A DNA stretch of 32,690 nucleotides from the NCBI GenBank assembly GCA_005793345.1, contig SXSU01000011.1, forward strand, positions 1 to 32,690, read 5' to 3'. Under the pieces are notes generated by a model, which saw only the letters and a program-made list of their open reading frames with translations, made no database searches and had not been told where the DNA came from. Shown piece by piece: positions 1 to 7,449 of the stretch (the stretch's first letter is position 1; each line of letters opens with the position of its first letter). Both the position numbers and the translations under genes were made by a program. Source of the DNA: Bdellovibrionales bacterium. GTDB taxonomy: Bacteria > Bdellovibrionota > Bdellovibrionia > Bdellovibrionales > Bdellovibrionaceae.

Positions 1-207
1 CTCTGCTAATGATTAAGTCTGATCGCTTCGCGATTATATGCGAGACATAATCACGCGCCGTTTTTCTTTTTTTTCTTTTTCCTCTGCTAATGATTAAGTC
101 TGATCGCTTCGCGATTATATGCGAGACATAATCACGCGCCGTTTTTCTTTTTTTTCTTTTTCCTCTGCTAATGATTAAGTCTGATCGCTTCGCGATTATA
201 TCAGACT
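1..207. repeat. Tandem 81-bp repeat, 2.5 copies, carrying the dispersed P palindrome
   Basis: Units at 1-81 and 82-162 are identical, and a third partial unit (163-201) continues as a P variant to about 207. Each unit is a palindrome with outer arms TGATTA/TAATCA and GTCT/AGAC around an inner hairpin ATCGC-TTC-GCGAT. A pyrimidine tract of about 22 nt (T5 C T8 C T5) follows. The third unit runs into the 3' end of the histidine kinase gene and supplies its last codons and stop. More units may lie beyond the window edge. It belongs to the same family as the repeats near 1437, 13501, 20193, 23881, 31487 and 32646. Confidence 0.95.
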
Positions 208-1419
208 TATTGGTTTTGCTCCGATAACTATATTTTTTGGAAAATAAATCTCAAAACAAGTATTAGGGTGTTCAGAATTATAGACTAGAGATCCTTCGTT
301 GTATTCAACTATTGATTTTGCAATTGTTAACCCAAGTCCAGAAGCTTTTGAATTTCTTTTAGTCGTGTAGAAAGAGTTAAATAATTTTTCTTGCTCATCC
401 TTTGAAATTCCTTTCCCTGAATCAATTATCTGAAGACACAAATGCATTTCATTTTCTACAGCATTAATTTTTATCCAACGGGGCTCACTAATTGGAATTT
501 CTTTTAAAACTTCAATACAATTTGAAATCAAAACCAAAATTGCTTCTGTAAAATGTACAGATTTAAGTTCTAAAGTTAAAGACTCACTTATATTTGAAAT
601 TTCTAAATTAATACCCTCATTTCGAATTTTTTCACCTAATTTATTTTTTACTTCATTGATAATAGATTTAACGGGTGTTGTTTGCTTAATATCTTTTCCT
701 CGAGATAAATCTAATCGATCTATCGATCGCATTATCGATCCAATTTTATCTACTCCCTTTTGTAATTTGTCTTTGATTCCACTAAATGTTTTTTCATCTT
801 TTTCATCAACTTTTATTTGATTCAGTTTCTTTACTTGACTGAGAAATATCGTTAAAGGGCTATTTATTTCATGGACAATTAAACCAGTAATATCCCCTAG
901 TGCTGCAAGTTTTGATATGTGTGAATTTCGTTCCAATTCAAATTCAAGTTTTTTCTGTAATTCTTTATATTTACTTTTATTAGAAATTGAGCCAAATAAA
1001 TATGGTTCTTTATTATGAATCCAATAAACTATTGAAAATTGAACTTCTAAATATAAATTTTTATTGGAATTTAAACACTCAGTTATTGATAAGCTTTCAC
1101 CACTTTTAAAAAGTGAATTAATTTGATCTTTAATATTATGAATTGAGTTATACCTCCATGCAAACAGATCCAAAAACTCTGATAATGAGAGATCTTTATT
1201 TATACTCAACATTTCTCTGACATATTTTGAACAGTGAACAATAAATTTTGTACCATTAGAATTTACTTTAAACCATCCACACTTTTGTTGAGAATTTAAA
1301 ATAAATTCTGAAAACTCAATATTGTGATATTTTTCTTCATATTTTTTTTTCCAATAAATAAAAGAACCAAAAAAAACAATTGTAGTGGTAGCAATAAATA
1401 TTAAAATTAATAAAATCAT
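196..1419 (-). CDS. Membrane sensor histidine kinase (HisKA/HATPase_c)
   Basis: This 407-residue protein should autophosphorylate on histidine and pass the phosphate to a response regulator, which is not encoded nearby. One N-terminal membrane segment (residues 1-22) is followed by a poorly conserved PAS-like input region (about 35-145) and a coiled linker (145-170). The H box is VHEINSPLT with H183 as phosphoacceptor. The N box is at N300, the G1 box DSGKG at 333-337, the F-box area FNSFYTTK at 347-354, and the G2 box GLGL at 361-364. All core kinase motifs are intact. There is essentially no periplasmic domain, so sensing is probably cytoplasmic or membrane-linked. The last three codons and the stop come from the adjoining repeat. 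Repeats flank the gene on both sides, and the FadL-like gene lies upstream on the same strand. Confidence 0.9.
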   Translation of the reverse strand: MILLILIFIATTTIVFFGSFIYWKKKYEEKYHNIEFSEFILNSQQKCGWFKVNSNGTKFIVHCSKYVREMLSINKDLSLSEFLDLFAWRYNSIHNIKDQINSLFKSGESLSITECLNSNKNLYLEVQFSIVYWIHNKEPYLFGSISNKSKYKELQKKLEFELERNSHISKLAALGDITGLIVHEINSPLTIFLSQVKKLNQIKVDEKDEKTFSGIKDKLQKGVDKIGSIMRSIDRLDLSRGKDIKQTTPVKSIINEVKNKLGEKIRNEGINLEISNISESLTLELKSVHFTEAILVLISNCIEVLKEIPISEPRWIKINAVENEMHLCLQIIDSGKGISKDEQEKLFNSFYTTKRNSKASGLGLTIAKSIVEYNEGSLVYNSEHPNTCFEIYFPKNIVIGAKPISLI

Positions 1420-1436
1420 TTTTTAAATCCTTAAAC

Positions 1437-1511
1437 AACTACTAATGATTGAGTCTGAACGCTTCCCGAATATATGCGAGACTAAATCACGCACCGTTAT
1501 TCTCTTGTTTG
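1437..1511. repeat. Dispersed P palindrome with linker
   Basis: This copy of the P element (about 1437-1499, arms AACTAC...CACCGTT, core GAGTCTG...GCGAGAC) is followed by the linker TTCTCTTGTTTG, which abuts the stop codon of the FadL-like gene at 1512. It sits between two same-strand genes. The inner hairpin is degraded (AACGC-TTC-CCGAA) compared with other copies. The H1 and H2 hairpins are absent here. Confidence 0.85.
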
Positions 1512-2834
1512 TTACAATTGTAAACTTGCATTCATAAGTAATGAAACATTTTTACCTTCAATAGCTTGCTGAATTGTCGTATCACCTATGATTTGTCCAT
1601 TTCCTGCTCCTGTAGAATATTGGCAACCAAGTGTAAACGTTGAGCCCGGCGTTAAAAATGAATAAGTAATTGAGCCCCCTGCATAATCAACATGGTCCAA
1701 TTGATTTGTTTTGGAATTTGATAAAATTGGTGTATTTGCATTATTTGTAAAAATTCCAGTTCTAAAAACTTGCTGTTCAGAAAAATAATACTCTAAACCT
1801 AAAGATATATTCATCACTGGAACAGTTGTGAATGATTTAAACTCAGGATCGTCAGTATAATATTTTACATCAGCTGAAAACAAAGTTGTCTTATCTGGAA
1901 AGTAAGCAACTCCCCCACTTATTTCTAGAGGACTTAACATATTTGGAGAACCAGGATAATAATTTATAATTACATCATTATCTGCATTTATTGTTGGAGT
2001 TGCTGGCAAGCCATTTATATCTGTGGCCGTACGAATAGATTGCCGATCCCTTTTAGAATAAAAAGTCAATTTTTTCCCAATGACACCACCTATAGACCAA
2101 TTAGGGATTGGCATATATTGAAAACCAATTTTGGGATATGTAAAATATGTAATTTGATCATAAAAATCATTTGAGAAAAAATATTTTTTATTATTGCTCG
2201 TATTAGTATTAAAAACTATATACTGAGTATTAATTGTTTTATGTGTAAGAAATCCACTAAAAAAAGTTACACCTACAGTAAAATCCTTTGAAACCTCCGA
2301 GGCTGCGGCAAGCCCAATCAAACCTTCGGTATATTGATCAAGTAAACGACGACTTAATGACTTAGCGGTTTCTTTTCCTGCGACTGTTGGCGGATTATTT
2401 AAATTATCAAATGAATCATTTTGATCTGCTTTAGTATCTTCTGGAAAAACCAATGCAAAACCCCATTTAATTTTACCATAATTTTGCGTGAAGCCGAAAA
2501 AATTAGAACTAGGATTGCTAGTTTTAATGGTATAGTCCCTATTGCCTAATGCATTTTTATATTTTACCTCTGATAAATTATAAACATATGCCACTAAACT
2601 AAAATAATTTTCATAGTTAAAAATAATTCCAGCTGGATTATGAAAAATTCCACTAGGGTCATCAGATAAGGCTGTGTATGCTCCACCTAAACCAATAGCT
2701 CGCTCTCCAATATTATGAGTATTATAATGAAATTGATCTGCATTACAAAAGTGAATAAAAATAATGTTAAAAATAAAAAAACATATAAATGTTTTATAAA
2801 CTTTAGAAATTAAAATACTTGAAAATTTGACCAT
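1512..2834 (-). CDS. FadL/OmpP1/TodX-type outer membrane beta-barrel protein
   Basis: The 440-residue precursor starts at an ATG preceded by GGAG. A basic, hydrophobic signal region (about 1-32) is followed by GERAIGLGGAYTALSDDPSG (43-62) and then a hydrophobic NPAGI. This is the N-terminal signature of the FadL/OmpP1 transporter family, in which a small hatch segment plugs a 14-strand barrel that takes up hydrophobic compounds. The rest alternates aromatic and polar residues as expected for barrel strands, and the protein ends in a hydrophobic LQL. The substrate cannot be told from sequence. It lies upstream of the histidine kinase on the same strand, separated by a repeat element. The usual family length is 400-450 residues, so the gene looks complete. 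Confidence 0.8.
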   Translation of the reverse strand: MVKFSSILISKVYKTFICFFIFNIIFIHFCNADQFHYNTHNIGERAIGLGGAYTALSDDPSGIFHNPAGIIFNYENYFSLVAYVYNLSEVKYKNALGNRDYTIKTSNPSSNFFGFTQNYGKIKWGFALVFPEDTKADQNDSFDNLNNPPTVAGKETAKSLSRRLLDQYTEGLIGLAAASEVSKDFTVGVTFFSGFLTHKTINTQYIVFNTNTSNNKKYFFSNDFYDQITYFTYPKIGFQYMPIPNWSIGGVIGKKLTFYSKRDRQSIRTATDINGLPATPTINADNDVIINYYPGSPNMLSPLEISGGVAYFPDKTTLFSADVKYYTDDPEFKSFTTVPVMNISLGLEYYFSEQQVFRTGIFTNNANTPILSNSKTNQLDHVDYAGGSITYSFLTPGSTFTLGCQYSTGAGNGQIIGDTTIQQAIEGKNVSLLMNASLQL

Positions 2835-3061
2835 TAAAAAACTCCAATAAAAAAATTTTATCTTAACACATTTACAATTTTACCTTGTTGTATTTATTTA
2901 ATGATATAAATTTATAAAAGAAAACAAATGAGTCTAATTTATAAATATTATTTAATATAATGATGCATAATGGAACAAAAAATAAATTATAATCATACTG
3001 TGATTTTTACTCCATATTTCTCATTGCTTTGTTTTTTAATTTTAGGCATTCTTTTAAATAT
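2835..3061. other. Divergent promoter region between the FadL-like gene and the glycosyltransferase
   Basis: About 227 bp of very A+T-rich DNA separates two divergent genes and must hold both promoters. A GGAG ribosome site for the minus-strand gene is visible just above 2834. I see no confident -35/-10 pair among the many AT-rich candidates, and no repeat element here. Confidence 0.4.
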
Positions 3062-4381
3062 ATGGCAACTTTCACACCTTCAGTTATTTCAAAAGATTCA
3101 TACAATGTTTGCTTGGTCTCCCATAAGTTTCCAATTCTTGGTCGTGCAACTGATCATGGATTTTTGTGGCCTATTGCTAAAGGACTCGCCCAAAAAGGAC
3201 ATCATGTCACAGTTCTAGCTGGTAAAAGTAATGTTGGTCGCTCTGAAATAATTCGAGATGGAGTCCAAGTTTATTTCTTACAAGAAGATAAACCTCAAGA
3301 AAGAAGTTTATTCGCCAAACAGGCGCTTGAAAAGTTTGAAGAACTTCATAAAAAAAATCCTTTTCACCTTGTCCATAGCATTGATGCTTCTGGTATCGAG
3401 ATTGGTTTTTTAAAAAATAAATTTAGAGTTGCTGTAGCTTATGATGCTGATGCAACACAAATGTTTCAAATCGTTTCAATAATGGGTATGGTTCAAGATT
3501 CCATTGGGGCAATACTTACAACTGCAATTGCGGTTGTATATAAATTTATTACAACTTTTTATGGTGGAGATCGACAACTTCTCAGTACTGCAAATGGTAT
3601 ATTTGTATCAAGCCCTCAACAACGATTAATGCTTGAACGATATTATTTATACCCAGACTATCATATGTATACAGTTCCCTATGGAATTGAAATAGGAAAT
3701 TTATCACCAAGGACGGAATCTAAAGATTTGCGATTAACTTTAGGAATTCCATTATCTGCTCAAGTTGCTGTGACTATTTCAGACATGAGTGAAACTGATG
3801 AAATGAAAAATTTACTTCTGGCCTTTGAAAAGGTGGCAATAAAAAAACCAAATGCCTATCTTATATTAATCGGTAATGGTCCTCGATGGAAAGAAATTGA
3901 ATTTGATATTCTAAGCCATGCTCTTGGAAAAAGAGTTTTAATGGTCGGAGCTATCAAAGATCACGATATTACAGATTATATTTCAATTGCTGATGTCTTT
4001 GTAAATATGAGTGCAAGAACAACTGGTTTTGAACCAACGATGATTGAGGCCATGGCACAAAAAAAAGTTGTCATAGGTTCTGAAGTTAGCGCCATTGCAA
4101 ATATTATTGAAGACACAGTCGATGGATTCTTACTGCGTCCAGCAGATATTGAAAGTTTAGCAAAACTATTAATTGCCATTTTTTCTAAACCTGAAGAAGG
4201 TATCCCAATTGGTGAAAGAGCAAGAACAAAGGTTACAAATTTATTCGATACAAAAAAAATGGTAGATACAATTATATATGCTTATGGGAGAATACTAAAA
4301 AATTCTGGTTTTTTTCATTTTAAGATTAAAGATGATGCTCTAGCAAATGACACAAAGAGTAAAGAGATTTCTCCATCATAA
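3062..4381 (+). CDS. Glycosyltransferase family 4 (GT-B fold)
   Basis: The product is a cytoplasmic or membrane-associated glycosyltransferase of 439 residues from the ATG at 3062; a TTG start at 3029 would add 11 residues. The N-terminal Rossmann half shows SHKFPILGRATDHGF and then GLAQKGHHVTVLAG, the usual acceptor-side glycine loop and strand. The C-terminal half has AYLILIGNGP and the donor-binding signature TGFEPTMIEAMAQKKVVIG (residues 321-339 from this start). In most GT4 enzymes the signature is E-x7-E. Here the second glutamate (E329) is kept, but the first position is Thr, with a Glu three residues later. A hydrophobic stretch (about 140-165) may dock on the membrane. It is likely to act on envelope glycans or glycolipids; the substrate is unknown. 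The gene stands alone, upstream of the HU gene. Confidence 0.85.
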   Translation: MATFTPSVISKDSYNVCLVSHKFPILGRATDHGFLWPIAKGLAQKGHHVTVLAGKSNVGRSEIIRDGVQVYFLQEDKPQERSLFAKQALEKFEELHKKNPFHLVHSIDASGIEIGFLKNKFRVAVAYDADATQMFQIVSIMGMVQDSIGAILTTAIAVVYKFITTFYGGDRQLLSTANGIFVSSPQQRLMLERYYLYPDYHMYTVPYGIEIGNLSPRTESKDLRLTLGIPLSAQVAVTISDMSETDEMKNLLLAFEKVAIKKPNAYLILIGNGPRWKEIEFDILSHALGKRVLMVGAIKDHDITDYISIADVFVNMSARTTGFEPTMIEAMAQKKVVIGSEVSAIANIIEDTVDGFLLRPADIESLAKLLIAIFSKPEEGIPIGERARTKVTNLFDTKKMVDTIIYAYGRILKNSGFFHFKIKDDALANDTKSKEISPS

Positions 4382-4385
4382 TTTT

Positions 4386-4414
4386 CTAGTCACTGGTCTT
4401 TCATTTTGTATAAT
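4386..4414 (+). promoter_or_regulatory. Candidate promoter of the HU/IHF gene
   Basis: TATAAT at 4409-4414 inside TTGTATAATG is a good extended -10 candidate about 55 bp before the HU start. The -35 match 16-17 bp upstream (TAGTCA/CTAGTC) is poor. It lies between the glycosyltransferase stop and the HU gene, consistent with separate transcription. Confidence 0.35.
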
Positions 4415-4469
4415 GATTTTATAGGGTAAACAAAATTGCCCATTAGCAACAGTTCAAGGAGAGATACTG

Positions 4470-4760
4470 ATGACTAAAGCCGATTTAATCAATTTGATAT
4501 CTGAAAAAGCTGGAATAACTCGCGTAAAAGCCGAGGCCGTTGTTAATACAATTTTTGATAGCATGAATGAAGCTCTTATGAAAAACGACCGAATTGAGAT
4601 CAGAGGGTTTGGTTCTTTTGTAAATAGAGAGTACGGGGCTTATAAAGGTAGAAACCCACGCACGGGTGAAATCATCGAAGTGGAACCAAAAAAACTTCCT
4701 TTTTTCAAAGTGGGAAAAGAACTTAAGGAAGAAATCAACAAGCTTGATAAGAAAAAATAA
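4470..4760 (+). CDS. HU/IHF-family DNA-binding protein
   Basis: This is a 96-residue nucleoid protein that binds and bends DNA as a dimer. The start is fixed by AAGGAGAG seven bases before the ATG. The N-terminal helices carry the family pattern (TKADLINLISEKAGI). The beta core shows RIEIRGFGSF, and the DNA-inserting arm shows GRNPRTGEIIEV with the intercalating proline in RNPRTG. Length and motifs fit HU or IHF-alpha type proteins. The IEIRGFGSF strand is closer to IHF, but subtype cannot be assigned safely. The C-terminus is lysine-rich. It is monocistronic, with the downstream lipoprotein more than 300 bp away. Confidence 0.93.
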   Translation: MTKADLINLISEKAGITRVKAEAVVNTIFDSMNEALMKNDRIEIRGFGSFVNREYGAYKGRNPRTGEIIEVEPKKLPFFKVGKELKEEINKLDKKK

Positions 4761-5076
4761 CTACCTATTCTTTACATGTCTGTATGGCAATCTAACTATA
4801 GCAAAAGTGATACGAGCTTTAATTTACTTTTTCAATTTTACCGCTTTTTTATATATAACATGTCTTTAACATCCACATCAAAATGATCTATTCAAAATTC
4901 CATGATAGCATCATTAAAAGTTATCAATGTGAAACGCTATAAATAATATGTGATTTAAGGTTAATTTATCTAAGTCTTAATAAGATACACCTATTGAAAA
5001 ATCAGATTTATTTTTATGGAATGTGAAATTAATATGTTATTCTAAATTATGGGAAAAAATAAGGAGAAATTTAATT
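4761..5076. other. Intergenic gap with no identified feature
   Basis: These 316 bp between the HU gene and the next lipoprotein gene are A+T rich. They contain a tiny inverted repeat ATGAT-AGC-ATCAT (about 4902-4914) with no following T tract, and the AAGGAG ribosome site at 5061-5066 of the downstream gene. I see no repeat copy, RNA gene or convincing terminator. Confidence 0.5.
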
Positions 5077-6705
5077 ATGAATTTGTTCCATTCAAAAAGA
5101 TTTTTTTTAAAAACTTTCGCATTAGGTGTATTTATATCAATTATTTTATTTTTTCAAAATTGCAGCCAACAAAATAAAACTAATGTTCCAATAACTGATA
5201 TTAATTCTTTTACTAAAAATAGCTTAATTCAATTTGATAAAGAATCAATTAACTTTTACGAAAATCAGAACTCTATAACTGTTAGTTTATCAGAAGCTGC
5301 AGCAAACATGTCCATCCAAGTGAACTATCAACTGATCCAATTAAATAGTAATAATATTTCAACTGAAACTTCGATTGGTAAATTTTCAGGGCAAGTCTTA
5401 CTTAGCCCTTTTATGAAATCTTCAGAAATTGTTATCCTTGGAAATTCATCTCAATCAATAAATTCAGATTACTCATCTATTTTTTTAGAAGTTACATATT
5501 TTCATGAAAGTCAACAGGTTGTTAAAATTCCTTTAATTTTTAAAAATCAGTCCGTATTAAGTAATGCGAATTTAACTACTTCTACAATTGATAATATATT
5601 AAGTAATGCGAATTTAACTACTTCTACAGTTGATAATATATTAAGTAATGCGAATTTAACTACTTCTACAGTTGATAATATATTAACTAATACTTCAAGT
5701 TTATTGCCAATTCCAAATACTCAGAATTTAGAAAACACTAAGCCTTATAACAAGCTTGTACGTCCAATGAAGATTCGTTTTTTATCTAATTATTTTAATA
5801 AGCAACAAATATATTCTCAGAAAGAGAATTCTTATCCACAAGGTTACTTTGAGTTTGAAGTTTTGAGAAATCAAAATTTTGAAGTTGCTGAAAATTTAAC
5901 TTATGAAATTCGCCCTATTAACAATTCTAATGTAAATCAAAAATTTGTTGTAAATAATGTAGGAACTATTGATTTTCAAATTGGTGAGCAAAAGAAAATA
6001 ATATCACTACAATATCCTTCTTTACAAGAACTTGCCAACCGCACGACCAACTCTCCCTATAGTCAGAATAACTTGGTGTATTTATTAAAGATAACAAAAG
6101 GAGATCAGGTTGTTGCGGATCGTTTGATTTCTTTAATTTCATTTTATGGGATTCAACTTGGTAAGTTGGATAATACTACTAACTATATGACTGAATTAAT
6201 TTTTTCATATAATCCAGTTAGATTTTATAGTGTTCAAATAGATAATAAAAATGAAGAGCAAACTTGTCAGTTATGCCCTGACTTCAAATATTCAATGGAT
6301 GGATCAAAGGCAAATAACGTTCCTTTTTTAGCTTATGACTATCAACTTTATCAACTGAGCAATCCTGTTAGCGAAGGGTCACATATTAGACTCAAGGGTG
6401 AACTTGAACTTGATGCTCTTACCCTAAATTTAGTGACACTCAGAGACGGTAATACATTTAAAAGTAATAACATAAGAATTTTTTATAATGACACTTCGGG
6501 CGTTATTATAAATCAGTTAACAAATGAAGTTTTGATTGAGTTAACAACTATAGATCCACTTATAAATACTTCCATTCAAAATTATCCATTAACAGTTTTT
6601 AATTTTTGGTGTACTGGGATTACTAGTAAAAATTGCGGTATATATGACGGTTATCTACCAAAAGTTTCACAAACTGCTATTTTACCATTTAAATCTAAAT
6701 ATTAA
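5077..6705 (+). CDS. Surface or periplasmic lipoprotein with a 14-residue tandem repeat
   Basis: The protein is 542 residues from the ATG at 5077, chosen because AAGGAG lies 10 bases upstream; an in-frame ATG at 5023 has no ribosome site. The signal peptide ends in ILFFQNC, a lipobox style common in Bdellovibrio-like lipoproteins. The segment beginning FDKESINFYENQNSITVSLS resembles a Calx-beta-like sandwich (TVSLSEAA...IQVNYQL), and a second similar stretch follows the repeat; both resemblances are weak. Between them are three copies of LSNANLTTST[IV]DNI. Two Cys in TCQLCP may form a disulfide or bind metal. No enzyme motif is seen and the function is unknown. It is probably an exported adhesin-like or structural lipoprotein. 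Confidence 0.75.
   Translation: MNLFHSKRFFLKTFALGVFISIILFFQNCSQQNKTNVPITDINSFTKNSLIQFDKESINFYENQNSITVSLSEAAANMSIQVNYQLIQLNSNNISTETSIGKFSGQVLLSPFMKSSEIVILGNSSQSINSDYSSIFLEVTYFHESQQVVKIPLIFKNQSVLSNANLTTSTIDNILSNANLTTSTVDNILSNANLTTSTVDNILTNTSSLLPIPNTQNLENTKPYNKLVRPMKIRFLSNYFNKQQIYSQKENSYPQGYFEFEVLRNQNFEVAENLTYEIRPINNSNVNQKFVVNNVGTIDFQIGEQKKIISLQYPSLQELANRTTNSPYSQNNLVYLLKITKGDQVVADRLISLISFYGIQLGKLDNTTNYMTELIFSYNPVRFYSVQIDNKNEEQTCQLCPDFKYSMDGSKANNVPFLAYDYQLYQLSNPVSEGSHIRLKGELELDALTLNLVTLRDGNTFKSNNIRIFYNDTSGVIINQLTNEVLIELTTIDPLINTSIQNYPLTVFNFWCTGITSKNCGIYDGYLPKVSQTAILPFKSKY
5557..5682 (+). repeat. Three 42-bp in-frame tandem repeats inside the lipoprotein gene
   Basis: Units at 5557-5598, 5599-5640 and 5641-5682 encode LSNANLTTST[IV]DNI. 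Units two and three are identical, and unit one differs by a single base (ATT to GTT, Ile to Val). A fourth, decayed start (TTAACTAAT, Leu-Thr-Asn) follows at 5683. The near identity suggests recent expansion by slippage or recombination. Confidence 0.97.
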
Positions 6706-6723
6706 TTGATTTCGATGTATTAT

Positions 6724-6756
6724 ACTTGAGGAAAAATTTAATCTCCGAACTCAAGT
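6724..6756. terminator. Candidate bidirectional terminator hairpin
   Basis: The inverted repeat ACTTGAG (6724-6730) / CTCAAGT (6750-6756) lies between two convergent lipoprotein genes, with a 19-nt loop that contains a further GG/CC pairing. AT-rich tracts lie on both sides, but no clean T run follows. Position favours a terminator; structure alone is modest. Confidence 0.4.
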
Positions 6757-6784
6757 TAATAATAATTAATAAACCTTTCGATTG

Positions 6785-7405
6785 TTATGGGACAATACTG
6801 ATTGAAATATTTGTTTTTACTCTTTCAAAAACATCTTCTTTTTCTGAAGTACCTCGAACGGTCAAAGTGCCTGAGCCACTGACTTCCAAGTCGTTTTTAT
6901 CTTTTAGTGTGACTGGACACGCAATTTTACAACCAGAATACGAAGTAACTGTCCCTGCAGATGTAAAACCCTCAGCATCATATACTATTTTATTTGCAGC
7001 TATTTTTGTTTGTTCAGTTGTTAAAGCTGTACCAGTAGTTACAAGAGATGAAAATAAAAACAGTGATGCTAATTCATTTGTTGGTATCGAACAATTTATT
7101 GTGAATTTATCATTATCAAATTGAAGGTTTACTTCTTGAATAAATAAACGGTAATTTTTTTTCCAAGTTAAAGATAGTTTTAAAAAATAAACGATGGGAC
7201 CTGTGACATATTTTCGAGTGGGATTTATTGCATCTGAATTTTGTTCTAATGAATTACAAGTTTCCATATCATAATTTATGATAGTTCCCTCTGAAGGAGT
7301 AATGGACACTTCTAAGTCTTCTTCATCCTTATCTCCAGCACAGGATGAAAGTATTATTAATAGTGAACAAAGAAATAATTTTAAAATTTTAATTGATATA
7401 CTCAT
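6785..7405 (-). CDS. Small lipoprotein downstream of pilQ
   Basis: This 206-residue protein has a hydrophobic signal peptide ending in the lipobox LSSC (Cys 22) and an acidic start to the mature chain (AGDKDEEDLE). The mature part looks beta-rich and carries four further cysteines (in ETCNS, INCSI and GCKIACP) that could form disulfides. I recognise no family. It lies 44 bp after pilQ on the same strand, so it may be the last gene of the pilus operon, possibly a pilotin-like helper or a cargo gene. No Shine-Dalgarno is evident before its ATG. The role is unknown. Confidence 0.65.
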   Translation of the reverse strand: MSISIKILKLFLCSLLIILSSCAGDKDEEDLEVSITPSEGTIINYDMETCNSLEQNSDAINPTRKYVTGPIVYFLKLSLTWKKNYRLFIQEVNLQFDNDKFTINCSIPTNELASLFLFSSLVTTGTALTTEQTKIAANKIVYDAEGFTSAGTVTSYSGCKIACPVTLKDKNDLEVSGSGTLTVRGTSEKEDVFERVKTNISISIVP

Positions 7406-7449
7406 ACTTATAGTTTGATCAAAAAAAATTACAAAAACAACTTATTTTC

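Noticed and set aside
1..207. CRISPR array from the regular repeats at the left edge
   Set aside because: The units are continuous 81-bp tandem copies with no variable spacers, each is an internal palindrome found elsewhere singly, and there are no cas genes.
2970..3218. Small membrane protein of 82 residues
   Set aside because: It overlaps the start of the glycosyltransferase in another frame and has no ribosome site. Hydrophobic A+T-rich frames arise by chance here.
6726..7124. Plus-strand reading frame of 132 codons
   Set aside because: It is antisense to the lipoprotein gene 6785-7405, which has a signal peptide and lipobox. The plus frame has no ribosome site or family features.
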